Below, in pieces: positions 47,036 through 58,200 of a stretch of 64,000 nucleotides of DNA (position 1 is its first letter; each line of letters starts with the position of its first letter). The notes beneath the pieces were generated by a model, which was given only the letters and a program-made list of their open reading frames with translations, was not told the origin of the DNA and ran no database searches. The position numbers were made by a program, and so were the translations under genes. Source of the DNA: Arabidopsis thaliana (Eukaryota > Streptophyta > Magnoliopsida > Brassicales > Brassicaceae); the NCBI RefSeq assembly GCF_000001735.4, contig NC_003074.8, positions 18,421,261 through 18,485,260 of the forward strand, read 5' to 3'.

Positions 47036-48136
47036 TCAGTTTCTTGGAGTCAGCATCCATGGAGCTTCAACAATCTGTAAACAGAGAGACAAACATAAAC
47101 TATGAAGAAGTGATGTTTTAACTCTCACAAATCTCCTTGTCTCATTTCCTCTCTCTCTCACTTTCTCCACATAACTCTCCACTTTACCATTTGCTCTCTC
47201 AATCAACACTTCTAACAACGATCTAACCGTCTCAAACGTTACCCGCCCGGTTAAATCCACCACATATTTCCGGTTACTCGGTACCGATAACGACGACGAC
47301 ACCCGATCGATCCACGTCGCTTGTTTCGTTGATCCAACGGTCAGCGTTTGAGACGAATCTTGACATGACGATGACCGGTTCAATTGAACCGGTTTCCGCG
47401 ACGCTCTTACAAACGTCTCAACCGCGCTGTTACATAGCGTTACAAGCGTTTGCTTAACCTTTCCTTCATGTTTCGGATTGGTTAAACCGGCGAATAAATC
47501 GTCGAATACGTTAACATCGCTCGTCTTATCGAGATAAACCGAAACCGCAGTACTCACGAAACGCTGAACGCAATCGCCGATCAATCTCCTCCCATCATCA
47601 GAGAAAACCGCGTCGAGCAATTTCGAATTCGATCCATCGCCGGCGGAGGAATAAAGCGCAACGACTAAGTTCCTCGCAAAGCTACCAACAATCGCCGAAG
47701 CAAAACCCGACCCGGATTTCGTAAAGAGCTTATCCATAACCCGATCAGTAAAACCCGACCCGGATCCATCATCAATTCCACGGATCAATCCAACGGTCAT
47801 AGCTTGAGTGAATCGGATCAAAGAAGAATTAAGCTCATCTGATTTCGCGATTTTGGAAATCTGCTTCAAACTATTTGGGATTTGATCTGAATCGGATCTG
47901 AGAAACTCTGTTAGATCTTTGGAGATAACACTAACGGTTTCAGCGGAATCAGAAGCAGCTTCGATGAGATTGAGAAGAAGAGTGAAAAGCTTAGAGATTC
48001 GTTTCCGTTTCTGGGAAATTGAAGGAGAATGATAAACCCTAAAAGCACCGTAACCACTTACTGCTAATAATATCCATTTTTTGTTCTTGAGAGCGAAATC
48101 AAAATAACCCCTTTTGCTCAACCCTAACTTATCCAT
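47036..48136 (-). CDS. PHLOEM PROTEIN 2-LIKE A10-related protein
   Basis: A frame of 366 residues. A basic N-terminus precedes a hydrophobic stretch (WILLAVSGYGAFRVY, about residues 21-35), probably a membrane anchor. The central part is helical and Ser-rich with repeated GSGSGF and DKLFT motifs. The C-terminal region has a second hydrophobic stretch (LLHSLCLSLCLQIV). It resembles the plant family labelled PP2-like A10 or carbohydrate-binding, though I see no lectin fold in it. It corresponds, as far as I recall, to AT3G49790. A 54-bp segment within the frame near the 3' end has GT and AG borders and could be spliced out without changing frame. Confidence 0.8.
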   Translation of the reverse strand: MDKLGLSKRGYFDFALKNKKWILLAVSGYGAFRVYHSPSISQKRKRISKLFTLLLNLIEAASDSAETVSVISKDLTEFLRSDSDQIPNSLKQISKIAKSDELNSSLIRFTQAMTVGLIRGIDDGSGSGFTDRVMDKLFTKSGSGFASAIVGSFARNLVVALYSSAGDGSNSKLLDAVFSDDGRRLIGDCVQRFVSTAVSVYLDKTSDVNVFDDLFAGLTNPKHEGKVKQTLVTLCNSAVETFVRASRKPVQLNRSSSCQDSSQTLTVGSTKQATWIDRVSSSLSVPSNRKYVVDLTGRVTFETVRSLLEVLIERANGKVESYVEKVRERGNETRRFVRVKTSLLHSLCLSLCLQIVEAPWMLTPRN

Positions 48137-50696
48137 AAAACTACAGAATTTCGAAAGAAGATTAAAAATGGAAACTTTTTATTTGAGAGGAATTGTATTA
48201 CCCGGAATCTCAAACATGATAAACCCTTTTAGCTCTCATTCACTTTCCCGGGAAAAAAGTTGAGAAAGGAACCAACTTTTTTTTTTTGAAAACAGAGCAA
48301 AGACTGTAACGACTAAAGAAGGAAGTGGGAGAATCAAGAATCTCTAAGGAATGAAAAAGAGAAAGAGAAAAAGAGGAAAAATTCTGTTAGGAAATGGGAA
48401 TTGGATAAGAATTCAAATGGTGACGTCAAAGTTTGTTAACAGAATTGTAACAAAAGAGTAAGAGAGAGAGATAGTGAATTATTGGGGGCTGCAAGTATCT
48501 GATGATCAGATCAATCAAGTAGGTGTGATGGAGACAAATACATGCGTGTAAGAGAAATCCATAGGGTTTTATTGGAAGGTTCGAGCATGGGGGTTTAGTT
48601 AGGTGATGATAAAGTCAGTTATGGAGTTTTTAAAGTTCAACATCTTCGTCAAAATCTCAATCCATTATTAAAATGTTTTTTTTTTTTTTGGTTTTTGGGC
48701 AAAAATAATACTTGTTTTTATGTATGAACTCATTAAAAATCCTTATCAAGAAAGTGCATGGTCATCGTGGTAGATTCGTGGAAATTTTAGTAATATGATA
48801 AACACTATCGATAATTTTTGTTTTTTATATTTACTATCTACATAGGCACATAGTTTTTTTTTTTTGGGTTCTGTTTTCTTGTTTACATATGGACATAGTT
48901 GTGTGACTTGTGTCAGTAATACATACCACAATTGGGTTGGTGATAGAAGCTGAAATTCCTTACCTCAAATGGAAAACCCTTACCTCAAAAAAGATCCCGT
49001 ATCTTTCCATTGTTTCCCAATCTTTTTTGTTAAACTTTCAAGAAACAAAAAAAAAAAAAAAAAGGAAAATTCTACATTACATCAAGATAATCATAGATGA
49101 TAGAACTGTACCGAAATTGTATATATCTAAACTATAGCATGTAAACGTTTGATGAATATAGTATTAGAATAAGAGAAATATTGTAATTACATTTTCTGAA
49201 AAGCAAAAAGCATTAAATATCATTCATCCTTCAAGCACGAGCAGCAGCGGCAGAGAGCAAAAAGAAGCGGTGGATTAGAGCTCAAGATTTACCAAATTCA
49301 TATCATATATATATTCAACTCCAAAATAATTATATACTCTAATCAAACGGCTTTTGTCTATTTTACCAATAACGGATCAAACTGGACAATGTTCTTTTCT
49401 CATTATCATATTTTATCAAATTTAAATCTTTGATTATTTTTGATTAAATGCTCTACGTGGCAAAAATATTCCATATTTTACAAATACGGATTTCAATTTA
49501 GGATCTATCCATATTATACGTCCACAAAAAAAAACAGAATTTCCATACTAAAATTAGTTTCATAAAAAAATTAAAATTTGTTGAAAATTTTCATAAACTT
49601 TTGCCATAGTTTTATCTTTTTTACTTATAACAAATACTTGCTGTGATTTAAAATGGTAAAAAAAAAAAAAGGAATATACTCAACTTCGTTTGGGACCTTT
49701 GGAAATGGGCCGACCTTGCATTCATAACCTTATATTTTAATTTTCTTATGCAGAATTAATTTTCAATTCTTTCTAATAAATAACAAGTTGAAGCCAATGG
49801 ATAATGGCGGTGGCTATTTTCTTACGAATGAAAGGAAGACGAAGCAAAAAATTAGGTTTGAACATGAAATCGGAGCCAGACACGTGGATGGTGAGGTGCT
49901 AACGCCTTGGAAGAGGCGAGCCGTCGCGTATCTTGTAAGTCAGATTTTTCATTTTTCACCGCCAATAGAGAGTTCTATTCCACGTGGTAACACGTGGCAG
50001 CTTCTTCTTTTTTTCCGGGCTCCTCCAATCTCTTCATATTAAAAGGTTTTGTCTCTTCGACCATTTCAAAGTTCCAATATATTCGGAGTTCTTTGTTTTC
50101 TTTTCTTTTCTTTTTATTAACCGGATCTCCGTACCCAAATGCATTGTAATACTTTGTGAAGACCAAAAAAACAAATATTTGCCTTGGTTAAAATGTGTAC
50201 ATTTGTCAACATAAAATCGTAAGTCGTAACGAAACTCAAATTTTGATATTTCAAAATATACTTTCCAATAAATAAACCACCAAAATTTAGTTGAAGATCG
50301 TTTAGTTCAATTTCATTGTAGCATGCAATGAATACATTCTTTTTTTTTGTAATGAGCAAAATTAGCTTCAAAATGGTTTATGATCAAAAATAAGTTAATA
50401 GGAGAATTTCTGAGCCACCATGTCATAACTCATAAACATCATCATCACAATTTGGTGCTGTTTTATTTACAAAACAAACCATGCATCTTTTGAAAAGGCA
50501 AGCGTTTACAAAAGGTATTCACAAACATAAATTTAATTAACGTATAGGATCACAAATATAGCATCCATGTTCGTCATCAACATTCAAGCCCATCGTTTGA
50601 TTTCTATCTTCGTCTCGCTTACCTGACCAGCCGTGGGACATTATTCTTCCAGAGCCAGCCTTTTGGAGTAATGGTGAGGTCTTTTGGAATCAGGAA
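48137..50696. other. Intergenic region between PP2-A10-like and BSD genes
   Basis: It holds the promoter of the first and the 3' region of the second. An 84-codon frame at 49788-50042, preceded by two Met codons, lies among three ACGTGG boxes. No domain is recognised, so it is not called a gene. Confidence 0.5.
49879..49998 (+). promoter_or_regulatory. Cluster of three ABRE/G-box elements
   Basis: GACACGTGG at 49879-49887, CCACGTGG at 49980-49987 and ACACGTGGC at 49990-49998. Two or more ABRE copies close together are the known requirement for ABA-responsive transcription through AREB/ABF factors. No annotated-type gene starts next to them, so the controlled unit is unknown. Confidence 0.5.
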
Positions 50697-52416
50697 TTAT
50701 TTCTTGTAACTTACAGGCACATCATCGTCGTCTTCTTCAAGATCACTGAACGACACATCTTCATCAACATCCTGCACAAGATGGTTGGTGGTGGCACTAA
50801 CAGTTCCTGCATTATCTTCATCCTTCAACCAATCATCAGCATCATCATCCACTTGAACATCAATAACTCTAGGTGAAGAACCAGTGACTAGGCTCTGCAC
50901 CGGCTTGTCATGGTACGCTGGTGCTGGTCTTTCTTCGATGACAGGCTTATCAACAACTTGTACCTCCTTGGTCTCGACTGTGTGCTTCTCTGTCTCAAAC
51001 TCAGATCTCTCAGCCGAATGTATTGTTTCGACAGTGATCGTTTTCACAGGTTCTGGTTCTGATTTGGGTGAAGGATTAGTAGGTTGAAAAAGAGGTTCCA
51101 CATTTTCACTATCAGCTCCTCTATCACTACTCTCTGGCACCACTACTGTATCTTTGTTTCTCTTACGCAACAGCTCGTGAGATAATAGTGCTCTTGATTC
51201 AAGTACCTTTATGAAAACGCAAAATCAGTAACTCACATCATAGAAGTTTCCCTCTTTCCCATTCTTATATCAAATAATTCACATTAAAAACTTGCAAACC
51301 TAATTCACATGCTACTAGTAAAGTTCATTATTAGCACAAAGAGAATCATCTATTCATTGAAACATAAAGCATAACATCCAAATAGCTCGAAAACTTTGTA
51401 AACAGAAGAAAAAGACAGTAATGATCAGCAGTGGTGTTGAGAATCAAGCTAACCTGAGGAGTTGAGAGAGTCAAGGCATCATGTTTGCTGAATATAGGAT
51501 GCACAAGTACAAAGTAAATCCTCCAGAAGCAATACTCGCTCATGTACGCAGGACAAAGCTCAATCCTCAAAGCAGCCAGACTCGATGCAAGATTCTCCAC
51601 AGCCAACGCATGCTCATATTGGGCATCAGTCATTTCAAAGTCTGATCATAACAGTTGTAAAATACCACTTAACAACAACACCTTCATATAAAACAAACCC
51701 TAAACTCTAAAGTGATCAGAAAAAACTCTCAAATACGGAATATCTAAGTCTAGACCATAGTAGATTCCCTCATCAACATAATCGATTACAAATTAGTGTC
51801 GAATCTGCTGCGAAATCGAAAACGTACCATCAAAGTTATCATCCTCGTCAGGAAAAGGAAAATCAAGCCAAGTCTCAGGATGCAGAGCAAGATCTCTAGC
51901 AAACAAAACTACTTCCTCCGTCACACCAATTGCATTTCCAATCGCAACATCACGGTTCTTCGAATCCACACCTTCCGATCCCAATTGCAAGAAATTCGAA
52001 GCCATATTTGTAAACTTCGATACCGGTAAGTTTCCAGAGAGTTTCGAGATCCCAGTCTTAAATCTACCTCCGATCTCAACGAAATCGTTCCTGATTCCAG
52101 CAATCAGATCCTCATCACCTTCCGCGAGATCCGATGACTTCCGAGTCTCCTCATCCACATGATCCGCCGTATCGGAAGAAGAAGGAGGTGGCGCGAGGAA
52201 AGAAGCAACGCCCCATAGCTGACTTCTTAAGGTCTTGGTGAGTTCAGAGATGTCTTCCTTCACGCCTCGTGGAGACTGTGTTTGCAACACCGATGGCGAA
52301 GACGGTTGATCTGAGCCGGAATTTTCAATCGAATTGGTCTTAATCGTTTCCTTTTGATCATATTCTTCCTCATCGATCTTCAGAGAATTCGCAATGGATC
52401 TAGCAAGCCATGCCAT
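50697..52416 (-). CDS. BSD domain-containing protein
   Basis: Coding exons on the minus strand are 52416-51828, 51641-51454 and 51206-50697, giving 428 residues. The BSD domain (about residues 198-258, encoded mostly by exon 2) shows the diagnostic Phe/Trp helix YCFWRIYFVLVHPIFSK. The N-terminal region (MAWLARSIANSLKI, then LWGVASFLAPPP) resembles plant and animal synapse-associated-like proteins. The C-terminal third is acidic and low in complexity, with DDDADDWLKDED and SFSDLEEDDDDVP. BSD domains occur in TFIIH p62 and in membrane-linked adaptor proteins; here a transcriptional role is not implied. It corresponds to AT3G49800. Its promoter carries a tandem duplication. Confidence 0.9.
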
Positions 52417-52478
52417 TTTTTTGGGGATCTCTCACAAGTCTCTCGAGTATCTCTCTCTTAATCCGCGACCTTTAACGA

Positions 52479-52700
52479 GACACCATTGACGCTAAATATT
52501 CAACCTTACGAAACGTCGTCGCTGGATTAGTTAATGAGCTACGTAAAAATAGCCCATAAGATTGAAAGTCCAGCCCATCTAGGGGCTAGGGTATGCGGGA
52601 CACCATTCAATTTAAGAAACGTCGTTGTTTAATTATGCAAATGGGCTTAGTAGCTAAAGCCCATAAGGTACAATATCTAGCCCATCTATAGGTTTGGTTA
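52479..52700 (-). promoter_or_regulatory. Tandemly duplicated promoter module of the BSD gene
   Basis: Unit 1 (52479-52598) and unit 2 (52599 to about 52700) both begin with GACACCATT. Both then have (A)AGAAACGTCGT- or CGAAACGTCGTC-type sequence and two or more GCCCA boxes (unit 1 at 52552 and 52573; unit 2 TGGGC at 52643, GCCCA at 52660 and 52681). The order of motifs is the same in both, with a period of 120 bp. The units lie 65 to 285 bp upstream of the start codon, so both could belong to the core promoter. Confidence 0.65.
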
Positions 52701-53675
52701 CTGTTATTCTCTGTTACAGAGTTTTATATGTCAAGACAAAAACTCTCACATCACACTGTGTTATACACAAACCCACTCAAAACAGAGATTTGCTCAGACT
52801 CATTTCCAAAAACAGGACAAGTAAAATAAGCCTATGTTTATTTTTGTGTTAAAAAACAGTAGAAATTGTTGAATGATTCACTTGTCAAATCTCACATTTC
52901 TTTTCAATTGTTCATTACAACAGTAGTAGTTCAGAACAATGTATGGAGACTTTTGGTCTCCACCACAACTTATGTGCTCTACTTATTAGACAAGAATCAA
53001 AATTCACATCATACTGTACTTTGAGATGTCACTCTATGCAATAACAGTGATTGATTTTTCAAGAATCACGTTTTTGATATTTACTTCGTTGAAGACAATA
53101 AGGAGGCTGAGAACAAAGATGAAATCATGACAATTGTCTAATTCCTAATCTAAGTAAAGCTAAAAGAAAACATTGAATGAAGAAAAAAAGATTCAAAAGC
53201 TTAAAAGAGGCTTCTACAAGTTCAGGGTCAAAGATTTTGCTTTTTTTTTTTTTTTTTTTTCTCTGTTGTGAATGGTCAAAAAGCAAAACAACCTCTCACA
53301 AGAACCCAAAGTAGAGAGGTTTAACTTAATATGGTTCCTTTCTTCAAATTCTTCTTTTTCTTTGTTCTTCTGAAATTGATTTGAGCCAGAGGCGGTAACT
53401 TTACACAGTTTTTTTCTAATTCCCAATGCTTATTGCAAAACGAACCAATATGGTAACATTACATACCGATCCCTCAACCACCCGGTTTCTTCGTCTTCCC
53501 CATGTTTCCATCAGCTGATTGCCTCTTCCTTTGAATTGTTACCACCAAAACCAATAGCTCAATCTTCAAACTCATCATCTATATATACATCAGGGCAAAG
53601 GCAGATTCGTAATGCAATGCACATTTACCGTTTCATGGATAACCCGCTGAATCCTGTGATCAATCAGTGCCAATG
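52701..53675. other. Intergenic region between the BSD gene and PUB30
   Basis: It joins the upstream end of the BSD gene and the 3' region of PUB30. A run of 20 T residues lies at 53241-53260. No gene is supported. Confidence 0.55.
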
Positions 53676-55022
53676 CTATTGGATTGTCCTTGTGAGTTTG
53701 CATTTGGAAATAAACATGGTGTCTGAATAATGTAGACTACAAAGCTTAAGTAGCTCTGCTGACCGCTGCTTCAACGCTGCATCACACCCGCTCTGGATCA
53801 CGAGTAACAGCTTTGCAGCAAGACCAACCTCAACAGCAAGTGGTGAACATTCTTCTGGAGCTAATTTGCAGACAGACCAAAGAATCGACAGCGCGTAGTT
53901 AGTGCAATTCTCAGACACCCTCATCAGCACCCTAACTGTATAAGGTATTGTGTTTGCAGAGTCTTTGACAGCAACTCTTCCTTCCACGTCTGTACACAAA
54001 GCATCAAGAACAAACAGAGCTAACTCCAAACATTCCGGGTCTAAAGACGGTAAGATATCAACTAATTGAGGCACTGCTCCAATGCTAACCATCAAGCTTC
54101 GAACTTGTTTATGAACCGAAATCGGTTTAAGCAACCGAAGTGCAGGAGATACTCCATTTCTATGTCTCTTATCCTTAACCAATCTCATTAACCCAACAAG
54201 CAAACTATGACTTGAAACAAGCTCTGCTCTAAACCCTTTCTCTTCCACCAATCCTCTAATCAATCTAGCACAATTGATCTTAGTCTCATTAGATCCATCA
54301 TTCAACATATCAACAATCAAAGAAACCTTAGCTGGTTGCATCAAGCCGGATTTCGAATCAGAATCAAGATCAAGACTCACAAGAATAGCAACAACCTCAG
54401 ATCCAACAGCATGAGAAGTAAAAGGACCCAAAAGAGAAGAGATCACAGAGACACCACCTTCTTCAACAACAGTCTTCCTCGCCATAAGATGAGCAATAAC
54501 AATCTGTTTAAGCTCACTCAAAGCATGAACCCTAGCTTGACCTTTAGCTTTCTTCAAAGTCCCCAAAATCTCAATAGCTCGTCCTTGAACATCCTCAGAA
54601 CGTTTCTTCATCAACACATACTTCTGAGAGAACCAAGTATAGATCAAATGATGAAGAGTTTTATTAGGAGTTACCGTATCATCCCAAAGCTCTTGCATTG
54701 TAGTAGGACAAGTCAAGTGACCTAGGTTAAACCATTTGTGAATGTTTAACCTTTCATAGGTTTGACCAGTACACAAAGTCACAGGATCTTGCATCGGCTC
54801 TAAGGAGATAGGACAAATGAAAACAGAAGGTATATCTTGTAAATCTAGCTCCTTTATCATCTTCTTCAGATCCAATTTCTCATCAACAACTCCAACACCA
54901 CCACCATTAACACCACCGAGAACTCCATCTTTCACTGCAGTATCCAGATCTAAGACTTGCCCATCACCACCACCTTCAAATCCTATTAACCCATCTCTCT
55001 TTAACGGCTGAAACATCGGCAT
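53676..55022 (-). CDS. PUB30: U-box E3 ubiquitin ligase PUB30
   Basis: An intronless coding frame of 448 residues. The U-box (about residues 61-133) starts at VFICPISLEPMQDPVTLCTG and has YERLNIHKWF and CPTTMQELWDD. It recruits an E2 and transfers ubiquitin. ARM-type repeats follow from about residue 160 to 440 and would bind substrate. The first 55 residues are Gly/Asp-rich. A 5' leader intron is likely: a donor on the minus strand at 55567 (GTAAGAG) and an acceptor ending at 55034, 12 bp before the ATG. PUB30 (AT3G49810) is known as a negative regulator of salt tolerance acting on BKI1, with PUB31 as paralogue. The annotation of this gene rests on domain and length. Confidence 0.93.
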   Translation of the reverse strand: MPMFQPLKRDGLIGFEGGGDGQVLDLDTAVKDGVLGGVNGGGVGVVDEKLDLKKMIKELDLQDIPSVFICPISLEPMQDPVTLCTGQTYERLNIHKWFNLGHLTCPTTMQELWDDTVTPNKTLHHLIYTWFSQKYVLMKKRSEDVQGRAIEILGTLKKAKGQARVHALSELKQIVIAHLMARKTVVEEGGVSVISSLLGPFTSHAVGSEVVAILVSLDLDSDSKSGLMQPAKVSLIVDMLNDGSNETKINCARLIRGLVEEKGFRAELVSSHSLLVGLMRLVKDKRHRNGVSPALRLLKPISVHKQVRSLMVSIGAVPQLVDILPSLDPECLELALFVLDALCTDVEGRVAVKDSANTIPYTVRVLMRVSENCTNYALSILWSVCKLAPEECSPLAVEVGLAAKLLLVIQSGCDAALKQRSAELLKLCSLHYSDTMFISKCKLTRTIQ

Positions 55023-56568
55023 TTCGATAGAATCTATAGAAACAAAAAAATCTCAATAAAAAAACAGACTTTTCTTCTCAAACTCACAACATTTGGGAAA
55101 ATAATGTGAGCTGAAAAAGAAACGCATGTCTTTATCTCAGAAAGAAGCGTTAAAACAACAACAACAACACAATCTTCTTCTTCTTCTTTTTCCTCTTTGC
55201 TTTAATTTAGTTTTTCTCTTTTCAACGGTCAAAAAGAAGATTCATTCAACTCTTGTTAATAATATAACATCATAAACACATGATTGAAACCCAACTGCTC
55301 CCAAAAAAAATGTGAATTTTATAACCACAAATTTCGAGAAACAGAAAAAAGGAGGAATCATGAAGAATAATGAGAAGGAAACCAAAAAAAAATCAACGAA
55401 CCCAGTACAAAGGTTTGAACTTTCAATACCAGAAAATCTCAAAAGATAAAAAAGGAAGAGAATTTGAGAAAACCCAGATGACGAAATCAAAAATAAATTC
55501 ACGAATTCGTGAGAATGACGAAGAAGAAACCCGTACTCTCTCTTTTGTTTGTTTGTTTCTCTCTTACCTTCTTCTGAGGTAGTGTGAGTGATTGTTTTGT
55601 TTTTGTTTCTTTGAGAGGAAAAAAAAATGGGGTGAATAAAATAAAAAGGAGAAAAAAGGGGAGAGATTAAAGATTTGTTGAAAGATTCGGGTGGAAAATC
55701 TAAAAAAATTAAAGATAAGGTGACCGGTGAATTCACTGGTTATAGCCGGTCATTTAGTCCTCTCGACTCGCGTACCACACGTGCAAGCTACACCACATGT
55801 GACATGCCCTCACCTCCCGGTTTTATTATAATACAACTCTCTTTTTTAATTACCATTGAAAAACTCAGCTTAATAATTTTGATTTCCAATTTTGTCCCTA
55901 CCTTTTATAGTTTTAAAACGTAATTAATTAGGCAACCAAGAAAATTCTCCCAATAATAAAGAATTAGTAATTTTAAACACATTATTTCAGTCAAATTATA
56001 CAGGAGATGTAATTGTTCCTTCCAATAAAGTGTGGAATAAACACTTTGGTATGTGAATGAATAGTTTTAGTTTTTTCTGATAATATTTTGGATTTAAAAT
56101 TGGGAATATCCTTTAATTAGTCAAAAAAAGACAACAGTGAAATTCTAAATTTTCTTTTAGCTTTTTTTTTCTTAATATCCACGCTAACTAAGGATAAATA
56201 CTTTTCCCATTTATGTTAAAAAGATGTTTGTTAAGGTTAAGGATTTTGTTAAAAAAACAAAAAAAATGTTGAAGGATAAACAAAAATGAGGGTAAAGTGG
56301 TAAAAATGAAAGAGTAAAGAAAATCCGGCAACGTAGTCAAAAAAGCTGAGAAGTTTGCACTAAACTCCAAACACCCACGGGGAAGAGTAACCCGTACAGG
56401 TCGGGGCACGTGTGACGATAATTTCTATGTTTAATTTCTTAATTACTTTTTTAATTTCAATCTTATCATCGTTATTAATTCCAAAGGAACAACTCTTGAT
56501 TTTTTGTTTGTTATACCAATACCTTCCTTCACCTCTTTTTAGTATATAAAAAAAATTAAAACTGAAAA

Positions 56569-56870
56569 AAAAAACCGAAACCGATTACCCGAACCGAAAC
56601 CGACCCAAATAATTGGATCTAAAACCGAATCCGAATCGAAAGATTTATTATATTGAATTCTAAATTCCTAAACTAAAAAAATCGAATCCAACCACAATCC
56701 AAAAATACTCAAATATTTTTATTCGAAAATATAAATTTTACCTTAAACCCAAAATTTTATCCGAAAATTCAAGTATTTACCCGAATATATTCGAACCCAA
56801 TTAAATCTAAACCTATATTTTAGATTTATTATATTAAATTCTAACCCAAACGGATATTTCCCTATAATAT
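56569..56870. repeat. Short CCGAAACC/CCGAATCC-rich repeat tract
   Basis: The words CCGAAACCGA, CCGAACCGAA, CCGAATCCGAA and then diverged variants recur many times in about 100 bp, followed by AT-rich sequence with CCCGAA words. Dense CCGAACCG words are usual in dispersed Arabidopsis repeats. I cannot assign a family. Confidence 0.35.
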
Positions 56871-58062
56871 TACTTCAAAAAAAATTATAATAGCTATTAA
56901 AAAAGCTTATTGCCAAACAACTTTTTGAATCGATTTAATCTGCTGACGAATAAGAATTTTTATATAAAAACAACATTTAAAAATTGGTTAAATTGTTTCA
57001 CATAATTGCAGTTTCAAAATAAAAAAGTTTTAAAAATAAATATTTTTTTGAGAAATATACTTTATAAATATCACACACTATTAGAAAAGAAAAAAAAAAC
57101 AGAGAGGAGTGAGATGGGGACCACAAACAAAAGTGCCAGCTAGACATAATATTTGACCGTGACAGTGTCTTGCTTTGACTATAAGCGTCGATCGTCTCCG
57201 GGTCTAATCTCTTTGCCCCCTTTGACTGTTCCTTTTACCCAATCATATCCCACCACGTGTCCACATCTGCCTCTTCCCCACCCAACCTTCATTTGTTAAT
57301 TAATTTGGTTTTCAAATTTTTCATATTTTTAACAAAACAAACTCTCTACCAAATCAAGATAATTTAATAATAAAACTTGGAAATTGATGGGAGTGGGGAT
57401 AGAGAAAGAGATAGAGATCTGTAAGAGAGACCATGTGTTCTTTTTGTTGCAGTTGAGTACTGACCCATAACTGCAAAGTTTGCTGTCCAAACATATATTT
57501 TTATTTATTATTTCATTGAAAAATATATTGATTACTTATTACTGGACCCATTTTTGAAATGAAATTGCAGATTCAAATGAAATGATTTTCAGAGTTGTTG
57601 ATAATGATAAAACCAAAAATTTTGTGTCTATGACGTTTTTTTTTTCTAGTCAAACTAAGATGATATACTAAAGTGGACCGGCAAGTGTTTAAATGTGATA
57701 TGACTTGTTTTGTAATCAAGTTTTTTTAGCCTTTGGGATGATGGGAGATTGATAGTGATATTATAAAAATATAATAACAATAACTATATCAAAAAACAAA
57801 ATTGATTTAACATATCATCTAAGTAGTAATACGGACCGAGTGCTAATGACTGGTGTGAGTGGTGGTGACTAGAGGTGGACCTACGAATAAAAGCGTAACC
57901 ATTTCATGAAAACGAAGTGACGAAAATTCAACTACTGTGTGTCGTATTTTCGTTGTTGGGATCAACAGTTTTTAATACGTGTGTTGAATTTGTTCTTGTT
58001 TTATGTTTGTTGAGCTAGAAGGTTTCAAATTATGAAAGAATGAACTGACACTAACCAATTAA

Positions 58063-58200
58063 GTGGTGGTCTAGTGGTAGACGTCGACATTTCAAAAGAG
58101 GTAGGTATGATTTCTGATTCAAGTCTTGTTTGGGACAAGATGATTTACGCATGTCTGCATTGTATACTTACGTATAATATCAATCGCTGCAACATGTAAT
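58063..58200 (+). mobile_element. tRNA-derived SINE-like segment
   Basis: A box A-like TGGTCTAGTGGTAGA (58067-58081) is followed about 35 bp later by a box B-like GATTCAAGTC (58116-58125), the internal pol III promoter layout of tRNA-derived SINEs. The intervening and following sequence does not fold as a tRNA, so this is a SINE remnant and not a tRNA gene. The right end and target duplication are unclear. Confidence 0.5.

Noticed and set aside
49788-50042. 84-codon frame as a real gene
   Set aside because: It has no recognisable domain and includes the ABRE boxes, which suggests promoter DNA.
55242-55736. 164-codon minus frame in the PUB30 leader region
   Set aside because: Phe/Ser/Ile-rich composition typical of T-rich leader and intron DNA; the PUB30 leader intron explains the stretch.
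58063-58140. Possible intact tRNA gene from box A and box B matches
   Set aside because: The sequence cannot form acceptor, D and T stems of a tRNA, and box B has mismatches. It fits a SINE remnant better.
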